The position numbers and the translations under genes are program-made. Under the pieces are notes generated by a model, which saw only the letters and a program-made list of their open reading frames with translations, was not told the origin of the DNA and made no database searches. From Talaromyces rugulosus (Eukaryota; Ascomycota; Eurotiomycetes; Eurotiales; Trichocomaceae), in assembly GCF_013368755.1 (NCBI RefSeq), contig NC_049566.1, positions 1,488,001 to 1,552,000 on the forward strand: a stretch of DNA of 64,000 bases. Direction: 5' to 3'. Below, in pieces: positions 1 to 10,239 of this stretch. Position 1 is the stretch's first letter. The number at the start of each line of letters is the position of its first letter.

Positions 1-757
1 CCGCCCCAGAAAAGCGGTTGGGAGGTGGTCTCATGGTCGCTCATGGTCGTACCTCGGACATTCAGCCTCAAAACACTGTTCCTAAAACATTAATGAGTTG
101 GTCATCCTGTCTTCTTAGTGGTATTCTATCCCCTTTTTCTATTTTAGGTGAGTCGGCGAATTCATGTATGCAGCCCTATTTCCGTTTTGTAACGGCCCCA
201 ACGGACACCGGACTCTGGATGTCCGTTCCAACCTCCCCATACTGCCGTAGCACGTACTGCGTATCCATACTATTCGCTTCGCAAAATCTTCCTCATTTTA
301 GTTTGTAAGGATGGCGTCTAGTTTGTAACTATGATCTTTAGTTCGTAATCTCGCTGAAGTGGCCCGGTCATCAACGGAGTTCTTTTGTATTGTGACTGTG
401 CATGATGGCCCCTGGGCCAAGTAGAAAACTAAAAAAAGATTCCAAAGATCGTATAAAGAATATTAATGCCACCGGAACCAAACGAATCCCCGAAGGTCTT
501 TCTCAAGACCATTTTCTTTTTATGCCATTATCGGCAGTGCCAATCATTACCTCCTATACTTTTGCGAAGGCAACCGCCACAGACACGCAATAATAATATA
601 CGATCTTCTTTTCCCTACCATTCTGAGCAGTTGGATCCTTAACCTCATATATTTTCGCTCAAGTCACCATCAAGAGGCATACGATATACTATTTTTTCTC
701 CTCTTTATGCCGTTCTCGGCAATGCCAATCCTTTCCGCATAAATCGACATTATCACG
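1..757. other. 5' flank of the ABC transporter gene
   Basis: I see no convincing gene here; two short open frames (18-308 and 402-593) lack recognisable features. The segment next to the ABC transporter start holds an imperfect direct repeat of about 30 nt (516-545 and 702-731), both copies containing TATGCC and CGGCA/GTGCCAATC-like sequence. It probably contains the promoter and 5' leader. Confidence 0.5.
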
Positions 758-3700
758 ATGAAGCTATCCCAATCCCCCGAGCCGGAGTCTCCTCCTCCAA
801 GTTCAGATGGCAGCACTTTAAACGAATCCCGTTTTTCAACCCTCACAGTAGCCGGAACAACTCATTTCGTCAAAAATGAAGAACATGTTGTCGAGCCAGT
901 CGTCCCCAAACGTTGCTCATTACCGCCTCAACCTTATGATGGTAGTGGCATCACTGCGCTTCCCACATCCCGATATTCAACCCTGAAACTACCTGGGTCT
1001 ACCCATTTCGTCAAAAATGAAGAACGAGTTGTGGAACCAGTCGCCCCAAATCGTTACTCATTATCACCAAATGCCGCAATAAAACTACCGAAAGAACCCT
1101 GGTACCGACGCATGAATCCTCTCAAATGGGGCCCGGTCCCTCCAATCCCAGAGACAAGGGAGGTCTCCCACGAATATAACGCCAATTTCTTTAGCAAGGC
1201 CACATTTCAATGGATGCAAGGAATAATGAGCGTCGGATATCGACGGCCATTAGAGATGAATGATATTTGGCTAGTCAGCCCAGAGCGCCAAATTGATGTG
1301 TTAGCAGAACGTTTCGATGCTGCATTCCAAAATCGCATTCGGCAGGGTGCAACGAACCCACTCTTGAAGGCTCTGAACGAGACTTTCAAGTGGGAGTTTG
1401 GAATGGCAGGCCTTTGCGTGCTTTTTGCTTCCTTATGTCAAGTGTTGACACCTTATGTATTAAAATATTTGATTCAATCTGTCACTGATTCATACGTGGC
1501 TGGGGAAAACGGCGCCCACACCGGGTTTTCGAGACAGATCGGATTGGTGTTTACGATCATGATTATGCAGTTGATCCAAAGTTCTGGCACGAATCAATTC
1601 ATCTATCGTGGTTTCATGGTCGGAGTACAGGCTCGTGCTGTCTTGATCACTGTCATATTTGAAAAGACATTGAGAATTTCAGGCAGAGCACGCGCAGGAG
1701 CCGAAACAGACGAGAAGGAAGCTCCGACAAAGAAGAAGAAGAAGAACGCCAAGGGTGATACTGACGAGGCAGGCTGGTCAAATGGACGAGTGATGAATTT
1801 GATGTCTACCGATACTTCTCGAGTGGAACAGGCGGCTGGAATGTTTCACCTTGTTTGGGTTTCCCCCATCACTATATTTATTGCACTGGCACTCCTCATC
1901 GTCAACATTACCTACTCAGCATTGGCTGGTTTCGCGTTGCTCTTCTTCGGAATCCCTGTACTTACATTAACCATGAAGGCTTTGATCAAGCGAAGAAAAG
2001 GCGTCAACAGCGTCACGGACTCTCGGATTTCACTGACTCAAGAAATCTTGAGATCTGTGCGATTCGTCAAGTACTACGGATGGGAAAACGCCTTTCTGGA
2101 AACTCTTCGGAACTTGAGGAAGCACGAAGTTGCTCTGATCCAGAAACTACTGGCTTTGCGAAATGCAATGAATGCCGTTTCTGTATCCCTTCCTATTTTC
2201 GCGTCCATGCTCTCGTTCATTGTCTATTCGCTGACAGGACATGAGCTTACTCCGGCCATTGTCTTCTCGTCTCTTTCCATCTTCAACTCGCTACGAGTTC
2301 CCTTCAACTTGCTTCCTGTGGTAATAGGACAGCTGACAGACGCCTTGGCATCTACCCGCCGTATTCAAGACTACCTTCTCACCGAGGACCACCAAGATCA
2401 ATCCATCTGGAACGACAGATGTCCCTCCGCTATTGATATCCGGAATGCATCCTTTATTTGGGAGCAATCTGCCTCTAAGTCTCAGGGTGAAAAGGGTGAA
2501 AACAACGAGAAGACTAAGAAGGAGAAACGGGATCGCAAGAATGGGAAATCAGGCGACATAGAGATGGAATCACCTTCTCCTGCCGGGTCTTCCCCATCTC
2601 AGGCGCCATTCGGTATCGATAACCTTTCTTTATCCATTGGCCGCAATGAGCTTGTCGCAGTCATCGGCTCAGTTGGTTCTGGAAAGAGCTCATTGCTGTC
2701 AGCACTGGCTGGAGAGATGCGCCAGGACGGCGGCCAAATGACAATTGGAGCGTCAAGAGCCTTCTGTCCACAATACTCCTGGATCCAGAATACCACCGTG
2801 CAGAATAATATCTTGTTCGGCAAAGAGATGGACAAAGCCTGGTATGAAACTGTGGTCCAGGCCTGTGCTTTGAAACAAGATCTAGCAATGCTCCCTGGTG
2901 GCGATCAGACAGAAATCGGAGAGCGTGGTATCACGCTCAGCGGTGGACAAAGGCAGCGACTGAACATTGCCCGAGCAATTTATTTTGATAGTGATATTGT
3001 CATCATGGATGATCCATTATCTGCTGTCGATGCTCACGTTGGACGCCACATATTCGAGAATGCCATCTGTGGAGTTCTGCGAAACAAATGCCGTGTTCTT
3101 GCCACACACAGACACGATATTCTCCCTCGATGCGACAGGATTATTTTGTTGGACGATGGCCACATCAAGGCCAATGGCACCTATGAAAACCTCATGAGAA
3201 ACAATCGCGATTTCCAAGCACTGATCGCCTCGTCGTCTGGAGCTGCGTCGGAAGAGCAAGAGCAAGAGCCCGTAGCAGTCCCGACTGAGCAAAAGGAGGC
3301 TGAACCCGCTGCCAATGCAGCCTCCTCCAAGGACCCAGAAACCCTTATTCAACAAGAAGAGCGCTCCACTACTAGTGTGGGCTGGAGTGTTTATTCAACC
3401 TACATCCGTGCGTCAGGCTCGATCTTCTACGGATTAATTCCGATTGTGCTGCTCGTGGTAGCCCAAGGGTCGAACATCTTGACCAGCTTGTGGCTATCAT
3501 ACTGGACTGACGATAGATTCAGCCTGACCAAAGGTCAGTATATCGGCATTTACATCGGCCTAGGTATTTTGCAAGCTGTCCTCATGTTTGCTTTCTCTGT
3601 ATCCGTCTCGATGCTCGCAACCACCGCGAGCCGAACAATGACAAGCCGTGCCTTGGATCGAGTTCTTAAAGCTCCAATGTCTTTCTTCGACACCACGCCT

Positions 3701-5125
3701 CTTGGGCGCATCACCAATCGTTTCTCAAAAGACGTTGACACCATGGACAACACTCTCTCTGACGCAATTCGTATGTTCCTCTATACAGTCGTCATGGTCC
3801 TCAGCGTTTTCATCCTTGTTATTTACTACTTCCATTACTTTGGAATCGCCCTTGGTCCTCTTCTCATCTTCTTCTTTTATGCTGCTGCCTATTACAGAGC
3901 TTCTGCGCGCGACTTGAAGCGCCATGAAGCTGTCTTACGATCTGTCGTTTTTGCTCGCTTCAGCGAGGCTATCTCTGGAACCTCGTGTATTCGTGCCTAT
4001 GGCCAGGAAAAGCACTTCACGTCAATTGTCCGACAGGCTATTGACAACATGAACTCGTCATATTATCTCACCTTTGGTAGCCAACGCTGGCTAACCACAC
4101 GCCTCGATGTCGTTTCCATTCTCCTTGTTGCTACCACTGGTATTCTTATCGTTACCTTGCGCAATGTTGTTTCACCCAGTATTTCCGGCTTGGTGTTTTC
4201 CTATGTCTTAGCGATCGTTCAAATGACCCAACTACTTATCAGACAGTTCGCTGAGCTTGAAACATCTATGAACTCTACGGAGCGATTAGACTTTTACGGC
4301 ACATGTCTTGACCAGGAGGAGAAGGAAGACCCGTCTTCTCCCCCAGTGCAGGTGGACAGCTCTTGGCCTCAAAATGGTGCTATTGATTTCGATAATGCCC
4401 AGATGCGATACAGGGAGGGTCTTCCTCTTGTTTTGAAGGGACTTGATCTCAAGGTCGCCGGCGGAGAAAGCATTGGCATTGTCGGACGAACAGGCGCTGG
4501 AAAGTCATCTATCATGACCGCACTCTTCCGACTGACAGAGCTGGCCGCTGGAAAAATCAAAATTGACGGTGTGGATATTTCGAAAGTACCCTGCCATGAT
4601 TTACGATCACGCCTTTCTATCATTCCTCAAGACCCAACGTTATTCCAGGGTACTATTCGATCAAATCTTGATCCTTTCAACAAACATCCCGACCTAACAC
4701 TATGGTCCGCACTTCGCGAAACTGGATTAGTGAGGGACGATAATAAGAATAGTGCATCTCGAGTTCAGCTGGATACTACAGTGGAAGAAGAGGGTCTCAA
4801 TTTCTCTCTCGGCCAGCGTCAGCTGGTTGCCCTGGCTCGAGCACTAGTCCGCGGCAGCAAGATCGTGGTGTTTGATGAGGCAACTTCTTCTATTGACCTG
4901 GAAACCGACGATCGAATCCAGGAGACTATTCGACGCAACTTCAAGGGACGAACGGTCCTTTGCATTGCTCACCGTTTACGAACCATCATCAGGTATGACA
5001 GAGTTTGTGTTATGGATAAGGGACGAATTGCAGAGCTTGACACACCCTTTAAACTATGGAGAAATGGTGGCATATTTCGCGGGATGTGCGATCAAAGTGG
5101 CATTGTCCAAGATGACTTTTTTTAA
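758..5125 (+). CDS. ABC multidrug/conjugate exporter, ABCC (MRP/Yor1-like) family
   Basis: A full-length, intronless 1455-residue full transporter with TMD-NBD-TMD-NBD order and no obvious extra N-terminal TMD0. It should sit in the plasma or vacuolar membrane and export drugs or organic anions using ATP. NBD1 has Walker A GSVGSGKSS near residue 637, signature LSGGQRQR near 726 and Walker B IVIMDD near 747, where the usual catalytic Glu is Asp, the degenerate site typical of ABCC proteins. NBD2 has Walker A GRTGAGKSS near 1243, signature FSLGQRQ near 1349, Walker B IVVFDEA near 1369 and H-loop IAHRL. TMD1 carries a lysine-rich loop (KKKKKNAKG). The hydrophilic N-terminus contains a duplicated segment of about 35 residues (see findings). 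The start at 758 is the first ATG of the frame. Family assignment is firm; substrate is unknown. Confidence 0.95.
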   Translation: MKLSQSPEPESPPPSSDGSTLNESRFSTLTVAGTTHFVKNEEHVVEPVVPKRCSLPPQPYDGSGITALPTSRYSTLKLPGSTHFVKNEERVVEPVAPNRYSLSPNAAIKLPKEPWYRRMNPLKWGPVPPIPETREVSHEYNANFFSKATFQWMQGIMSVGYRRPLEMNDIWLVSPERQIDVLAERFDAAFQNRIRQGATNPLLKALNETFKWEFGMAGLCVLFASLCQVLTPYVLKYLIQSVTDSYVAGENGAHTGFSRQIGLVFTIMIMQLIQSSGTNQFIYRGFMVGVQARAVLITVIFEKTLRISGRARAGAETDEKEAPTKKKKKNAKGDTDEAGWSNGRVMNLMSTDTSRVEQAAGMFHLVWVSPITIFIALALLIVNITYSALAGFALLFFGIPVLTLTMKALIKRRKGVNSVTDSRISLTQEILRSVRFVKYYGWENAFLETLRNLRKHEVALIQKLLALRNAMNAVSVSLPIFASMLSFIVYSLTGHELTPAIVFSSLSIFNSLRVPFNLLPVVIGQLTDALASTRRIQDYLLTEDHQDQSIWNDRCPSAIDIRNASFIWEQSASKSQGEKGENNEKTKKEKRDRKNGKSGDIEMESPSPAGSSPSQAPFGIDNLSLSIGRNELVAVIGSVGSGKSSLLSALAGEMRQDGGQMTIGASRAFCPQYSWIQNTTVQNNILFGKEMDKAWYETVVQACALKQDLAMLPGGDQTEIGERGITLSGGQRQRLNIARAIYFDSDIVIMDDPLSAVDAHVGRHIFENAICGVLRNKCRVLATHRHDILPRCDRIILLDDGHIKANGTYENLMRNNRDFQALIASSSGAASEEQEQEPVAVPTEQKEAEPAANAASSKDPETLIQQEERSTTSVGWSVYSTYIRASGSIFYGLIPIVLLVVAQGSNILTSLWLSYWTDDRFSLTKGQYIGIYIGLGILQAVLMFAFSVSVSMLATTASRTMTSRALDRVLKAPMSFFDTTPLGRITNRFSKDVDTMDNTLSDAIRMFLYTVVMVLSVFILVIYYFHYFGIALGPLLIFFFYAAAYYRASARDLKRHEAVLRSVVFARFSEAISGTSCIRAYGQEKHFTSIVRQAIDNMNSSYYLTFGSQRWLTTRLDVVSILLVATTGILIVTLRNVVSPSISGLVFSYVLAIVQMTQLLIRQFAELETSMNSTERLDFYGTCLDQEEKEDPSSPPVQVDSSWPQNGAIDFDNAQMRYREGLPLVLKGLDLKVAGGESIGIVGRTGAGKSSIMTALFRLTELAAGKIKIDGVDISKVPCHDLRSRLSIIPQDPTLFQGTIRSNLDPFNKHPDLTLWSALRETGLVRDDNKNSASRVQLDTTVEEEGLNFSLGQRQLVALARALVRGSKIVVFDEATSSIDLETDDRIQETIRRNFKGRTVLCIAHRLRTIIRYDRVCVMDKGRIAELDTPFKLWRNGGIFRGMCDQSGIVQDDFF

Positions 5126-5897
5126 TTCCTATAATGTATTTATGTATATAGACTAGAACTGGCTTTCGTTACGCAACTTCAATCCTCTACCACATACTTT
5201 GTAGTGCACTCAATATCATCTACAATAGCGAGTGTTCAATGTAGACAGAGGACACACTTCATGTTGGTCTTGAATCATTTACTGTAGACATTGCTTCGGG
5301 CTCATACAACAAAAAGACTTGATATACTCCTGCTTTGCAGGTGGTAACTTCTTGGTTAGTTGGGCTTATCTCAGCAGTGAAGATTTCAAGGCATTGGGAC
5401 TTGCTGCCACAGGATGTACAACACCACGGCCTTAGGCTTGAACCCCTTGGCTATTGTTTGGTAGGGTTCAAATAACATGGCCTCTCACCTAGTTTATAAT
5501 GGCGATAGCGAATTCGCTAAGTAGGCGCGGTCTTATTATGAAAATGTAGGAGGCTATTTTCCTTATTTCAATGTAACGTAGGTGGGGCTCTATACAAGCG
5601 ATCAAAAACGACGCTGAACGTGGTAATGTTGTTGTATCTAGCCTGACCCAACGTCACGCAGCCTAATGGCGGTAACCAGTATCCTGATATGCCGAGGTAC
5701 GTGGATTTACGCAAATTGTACCGCAGTTTTTCTTGGATTTCTGACCTTTTTTACAGTTACTTTTTTTCATTTGGGTTCACTTTAATATAATCCTACCTCT
5801 ATATTTCTTGCGTATACGACTTTCCACACATTTCCAGATGCCATACTTCCCGGAAATGCGAGAAGACTCAAGGGAGTTGTTTCCGAAGCTTTTAGAC
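5126..5897. other. Intergenic, convergent 3' ends
   Basis: Lies between the ABC transporter stop and the stop of the minus-strand gene beginning at 7707. I see no gene or strong repeat in it. Confidence 0.6.
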
Positions 5898-7707
5898 TCA
5901 AGACTCATCGGAAAAGTAATAGTCCGAAAAATCATCCTCTGTCGTCACATAGTCATCTGATATGTCCTCAGCAGGTTTGGGTTTTATCCACCGGTCCAGC
6001 ATCGCATTTTGTTTGGAAGATACGACGAAGCGCTCCTCATAGGCGGCGCGCACCACAGTCCTTAAACGCCATTTGAAAGTCCCTGAATGAGAAACAACAA
6101 ATAGAACAGCATTGAAAACCTTGTTGCTATCTTTTGTTGGATTTTTGAACTCGAAAAGCAGAATTAGAAATAAAAGTTGGAATGGTGCATCTCTTGCTGT
6201 GGATTTGTCGCCCCTAATAGCACGATAACGCTTGTACTCGAGTTCATAGTCAGTCTTGCCAGCTTTCAGGCGGATGATAATATCATCTATTGATTGACCT
6301 TCAAGAACGTCAATCTTAAGAAAGTCATACGTATCACAAAGAGTGTGGAATTGGGACAAATCCGCCGGTAGAGAGCGAAAGCAGGTTCGGTAGCCCGACT
6401 CGAGGCCTTTGAGAGCGGTATCAAACAAAGGAATGGGACCATGTACAAACTCTGAAGTCTGGGGCTGGGCAGTCCTTGGGAACCTCACGAAGGCAGATAG
6501 ATATGGTATTCTTGAGATATCGATGTTGTAAAGGACCTCCCCAATTCTGATTTTTGTTTTGTTAGATGCTGCGGCCGAGGTCGAATCCTGTGTAGATTCA
6601 TGGTTGTCAAGCTTGGAGTATAGATCATCGGGCAACATCTTTGGCCCATCATTTTTCCAAATGACCAACTTATCAATATGTTGATCATATTTGATAACGG
6701 CGTTTCCTTGGTAACCCTTAACGACAAGTATGATCTTCTTAATCAATGTGGCTAGATTTTTAAGATCCGGCTGATGGCTTTCTTCCCATTTTTTTGATCT
6801 CAGGTGAAATATTCTCAACCTTCGGTGGTTCAAAGAGACCATGTTTGTGGTAGGCGCCGACGAGATTTGGTGTTTGAGATACCCACAGCTGCGGAAGGAC
6901 TTCTTTTAAGTCGATAGGTTTGTGAGAGACGCGAGTTTTGATCTCTAATGTCGAGTCGATACCCACGGCCTCTCCTGCTCTCTTTACCCTTAACTTAGAG
7001 CTAGCAGGAGCGGTAGAGACAGAGCCGAGGGACAAAGACTGTATCATGCAGGCTAGGATGTCATTTTCGATCTCCAAATTTTCCCTTATGGGTCTATCAA
7101 TGTATCCATCAGTTTCATACCGCACCATAATCTTCAAGTCGCTGAACTGATAGGAGATAAGCCTATGATGTCCGGTACTAGCACCGATCCTATCAGTAGT
7201 AAACGCCTTCTCAAATTCGTGACCGTAACCTATGAATTCGTGCGGTTGGATGAACTTCTTGGTTTCAGTTTCTGCACGACAGAAAATGACGGTGTTTTTC
7301 AATACTTCAACATTGATAGTGAAAGACTCAAGTCCATTCTTGCTGGTGGTAGGGTTGATGAATGATAGGAGTTTGCGGATATTGTTTCGATCGGTTATGA
7401 GATCAACCGATTGGAGGTCGAATGAAGGATGGTCAATGTATAAGGCCCGGAACAGTGGTTCAAGCGGATATTCCGGGTGACGAGCGGCATTCTGCGCTAT
7501 ATAAATCAAACCGGAGTCCTTAGACACCATGCGCGCAGCTTCGGGGGGAGACCAAAGTGGAGGGCAGCCTGGGACGGCAATTGTGGGTTCAGAGGCCTCT
7601 AGCCAGTTGTACGAGGACAGATGGCGGACATCAGTCACTGATGCTACAGCCGCCCCGTTCTCTAGATCCCAGCGAGAAATCTCTGTCAACTGCTTCGAAG
7701 TCATCAT
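5898..7707 (-). pseudogene. Fungal-specific protein of unknown function (family often labelled geranylgeranyl pyrophosphate synthetase), frameshifted
   Basis: Two overlapping minus-strand frames (7707-6760 and 6842-5898) together encode about 600 residues, the usual size of a family common in ascomycetes. Databases often call it geranylgeranyl pyrophosphate synthetase, but it has no DDxxD prenyltransferase motifs, so that name looks wrong. Recognisable family-like stretches are SGLIYIAQNAARHP, FGH/GYGHEFEKAFTTD and ISYQFSDLKIMVRYETDGY. The first frame runs to PEIKK, then breaks in an A7 run (T7 on the plus strand, 6789-6795). With six A residues the reading would continue as PEIKK-WEESHQPDL in the second frame. 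No intron with GT-AG ends explains the shift, so it is either a real loss-of-function indel or a homopolymer error. Everything else in the gene is open, so the lesion is recent or artefactual. Function is not known. Confidence 0.7.
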
Positions 7708-8816
7708 GGATGATTGTAACTGGTCTTTTGGTCTGGTATGGTAATGACTAGAATGCCCTTGTATTCGATCGTGAGTATCATTACTCGGGAGCGCGAAGAG
7801 GAAACAAAGGACGTGGGCGTTACTAAACCATTAAACCGCCGTTTATTACTCACTTAACAATAACTGACCTGTTAAAATCTTGGAATGAAGGACAGGTCAC
7901 ACAAACATGCCAAGGCAGGACTCCTATCAGTATCTAATAGCATCTCGCTCAAATTACAGCGGATGCAGAAACCGCAGCGATGGTTGCATATTTGTTATAC
8001 GGACTGCTCAATATGCACGGTGGGAGGTATTTGGTGGAAGCGACCCTTCCATTGGACGTGAAGAAGACTCGTATAGGTGCACAGACACTACATTAACTGG
8101 GATGGTATGGTGGGCATAACCTGCGTCCTGATAATCCTTGCATGTTCACGCATACAACGCCATAGGTTCGATTATTTTTCAATTTGTAACTATGTCTGAC
8201 GTGTTAAATACCTTGCAGAAAGACAGTTCCAGTGATTGCCCCCTTTGGCGACTCAGATGTCTATAATTCCCTGGCATGACATGTCCCCCACTTATTTATT
8301 ACCCCTCCTCTTTGGATGAGCCAAAGAAAATGCCACTCAGCTTCTTGTTACCCCTAGTAATTTGTTAGTACATGGAGTCCCGACTAGGGATCTTGAAAGT
8401 TTGTCAAACCTGACAAAAAATCGTGACATCTTAGTAACTGCTCCACCTTGGTGGCCGCCTTTCGACACACGACATTGTTGGCTTGGCTCAATTCAGCGGA
8501 GGACAAACGCAGTAGGCTGGACATATTGATCAATCTTGAACACTCTGTAGACCATACCTTCCTGGAATTTTAATGCTATCACTTGTGAAATCTTATACAC
8601 ATGCCATCACCAGAACTTGGTCATTATGTTGGTCTATCGAATGTTCTCGACACAAGGCTGTAAGGCTTGATTCGTAGCTCACAATTCCATCGATTCGTTC
8701 TTCCAACTAAAGAAACTCCTTAGTGTAATGTTGTAGCTCCAAATCAAGCTTAGCTTGATTGGGCACCAACATACTGACCCCCTCTTCTGACGCGCCTGTG
8801 AAGTCATGGATAATTT
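7708..8816. other. Intergenic between divergent genes
   Basis: No convincing gene; the 70-codon frame at 7907-8119 has no recognisable features. A 9-bp inverted repeat with a 1-nt spacer (8742-8760) lies about 57 nt before the methyltransferase ATG. Confidence 0.55.
8742..8760. repeat. Short palindrome upstream of the FtsJ-like gene
   Basis: The arms AATCAAGCT and AGCTTGATT are perfect complements around one T. The position, just before the start at 8817, would suit an operator or leader hairpin; function is inferred from position only. Confidence 0.4.
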
Positions 8817-10066
8817 TTGAATGCTGTGAATTTCATTTTTCCAACTCTATGGTCTTCAGTCAGGTCTTCGGTCATGGAATGCCAAAGATTTCGGATTGAT
8901 GAGCCCGTTTCTCACGTCAAGAAAGCATCTGAAATCGTCGATGCTCGAGTGGCCGGGGATACTCTAAGCCGTCTCAAAGACAGGGTCTACACCCCTTCAG
9001 GGGTCATCATTGAGTATCTTCTGAAAGAAGCCCCAGAGTTCAGAAGACTGTCCGAGTTACGCGAAAAGGTCAAAGCCCGGACCAGTACTTTCGTTTGGTA
9101 CCATGGATTAACTAGTGATAGGGATGGAACAATCCAGAAGGCGATCGATTCTTTGAAAAGCAGCGCCAGACTGCCGATTACGCGGATAATAAGATGGCTA
9201 AGCAGTTCTACAAAATGATGAAAACCATTGCGTATGATATGCATCAAGCAACTGGGGCCTTTCACATCAAGAACCCCTGCCAGGATGGCCGCTCTATCCT
9301 AGACATGTGCATGGCACCGGGAGGTTTTCTCGCGATAGCACTCAGCTATAACCCCGAAGCTCGTGCGTTGGCATTTAGCTTACCGAAGATAAATGGAGGG
9401 CATGTGGTTCTTCTACCCAAACGCCCCAATGTTACGCTCAAGTTCCTTGATGTTACAATGTTGGCGGAGGATATGGGGACATCAAGCATTCCATACGAAC
9501 ATCCGGATGCTAGAAATTTTCTCCCCAGTCAATTCAACCCAAGAGAATACTTTGACCTTATATTATGTGATGGTCAGGTACTTCGCAACCATGGCCGGGC
9601 TGACTATCGTGAGCGTACAGAAGCAAGTAGGTTATGTCTTACACAACTGACACTTGCACTCAATCATCTCAAGCCAGGAGGGACAATGATTGTCCTTCTC
9701 CATAAAATTGAGGCTCTAGATACGGTTCAACTCTTGAATACGTTCGACAGGTTTGCTTCTGTGCAGTTGTTCAAGCATACGAAATTCCATGCTAAACGAT
9801 CCTCCTTCTATATGCTGGCAACCAATATTAGAGCTGATTCTGAAGATGCAAAGACGGCTATTGAAAGATGGAAATTTCAATGGAAAATTGCAACTTTCGG
9901 TACTGATAATGATTATTGTGAAGCAATTCGCCCGGAAATACGAGATGTTCAGGTTATGCTGAAGGCATTCGGCCCTAAACTGATCGAACTAGGACGGGAA
10001 ATATGGGACATTCAGGCGAATGCTCTGGAGAACGCCCCATTCATGAGACAAACTTCGTCCTCCTGA
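8817..10066 (+). CDS. FtsJ-like (RrmJ-type) SAM-dependent methyltransferase
   Basis: Two exons, 8817-9068 and 9122-10066, give 398 residues. The 53-nt intron (9069-9121) has a weak donor (GTCAAA), a GATTAAC branch-like site and acceptor GATAG; removing it joins ELREK to GWNNPEGDRFFEKQ in frame. The Rossmann methyltransferase core shows SAM motif I MCMAPGGF near residue 149, the acidic motif DLILCDG, and LKPGGTMIVLLHK, whose Lys fits the K-D-K catalytic set of FtsJ enzymes. In the later motif KRSSFYML the Glu of bacterial FtsJ is not evident, so activity or target (cap or rRNA ribose 2'-O) is uncertain. A second in-frame ATG at 8874 would give 379 residues. It is followed by a broken ankyrin-repeat gene on the same strand. 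Domain call is good; the substrate is not known. Confidence 0.8.
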
Positions 10067-10239
10067 GGAACTAGTCGCAACAGGCCAAAGAAAGAATATT
10101 AATTTCACTGATTTTTGCGAGACACGCGGGTGGAGCTTTGAATATACTTGTTACTAGTTTTGAGATTGTGGCACACCCGGAAGCAATTTCCTATATGAGC
10201 AACATTTTCGTTAACAATCCAATGACTTCATCCTGCAGA
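10067..10239. other. Short spacer before the ankyrin remnant
   Basis: Contains a possible 3' splice acceptor (CTGCAG at 10235-10240) directly before the first recognisable ankyrin codons, so a 5' exon of the ankyrin gene may be hidden or lost here. Confidence 0.35.
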
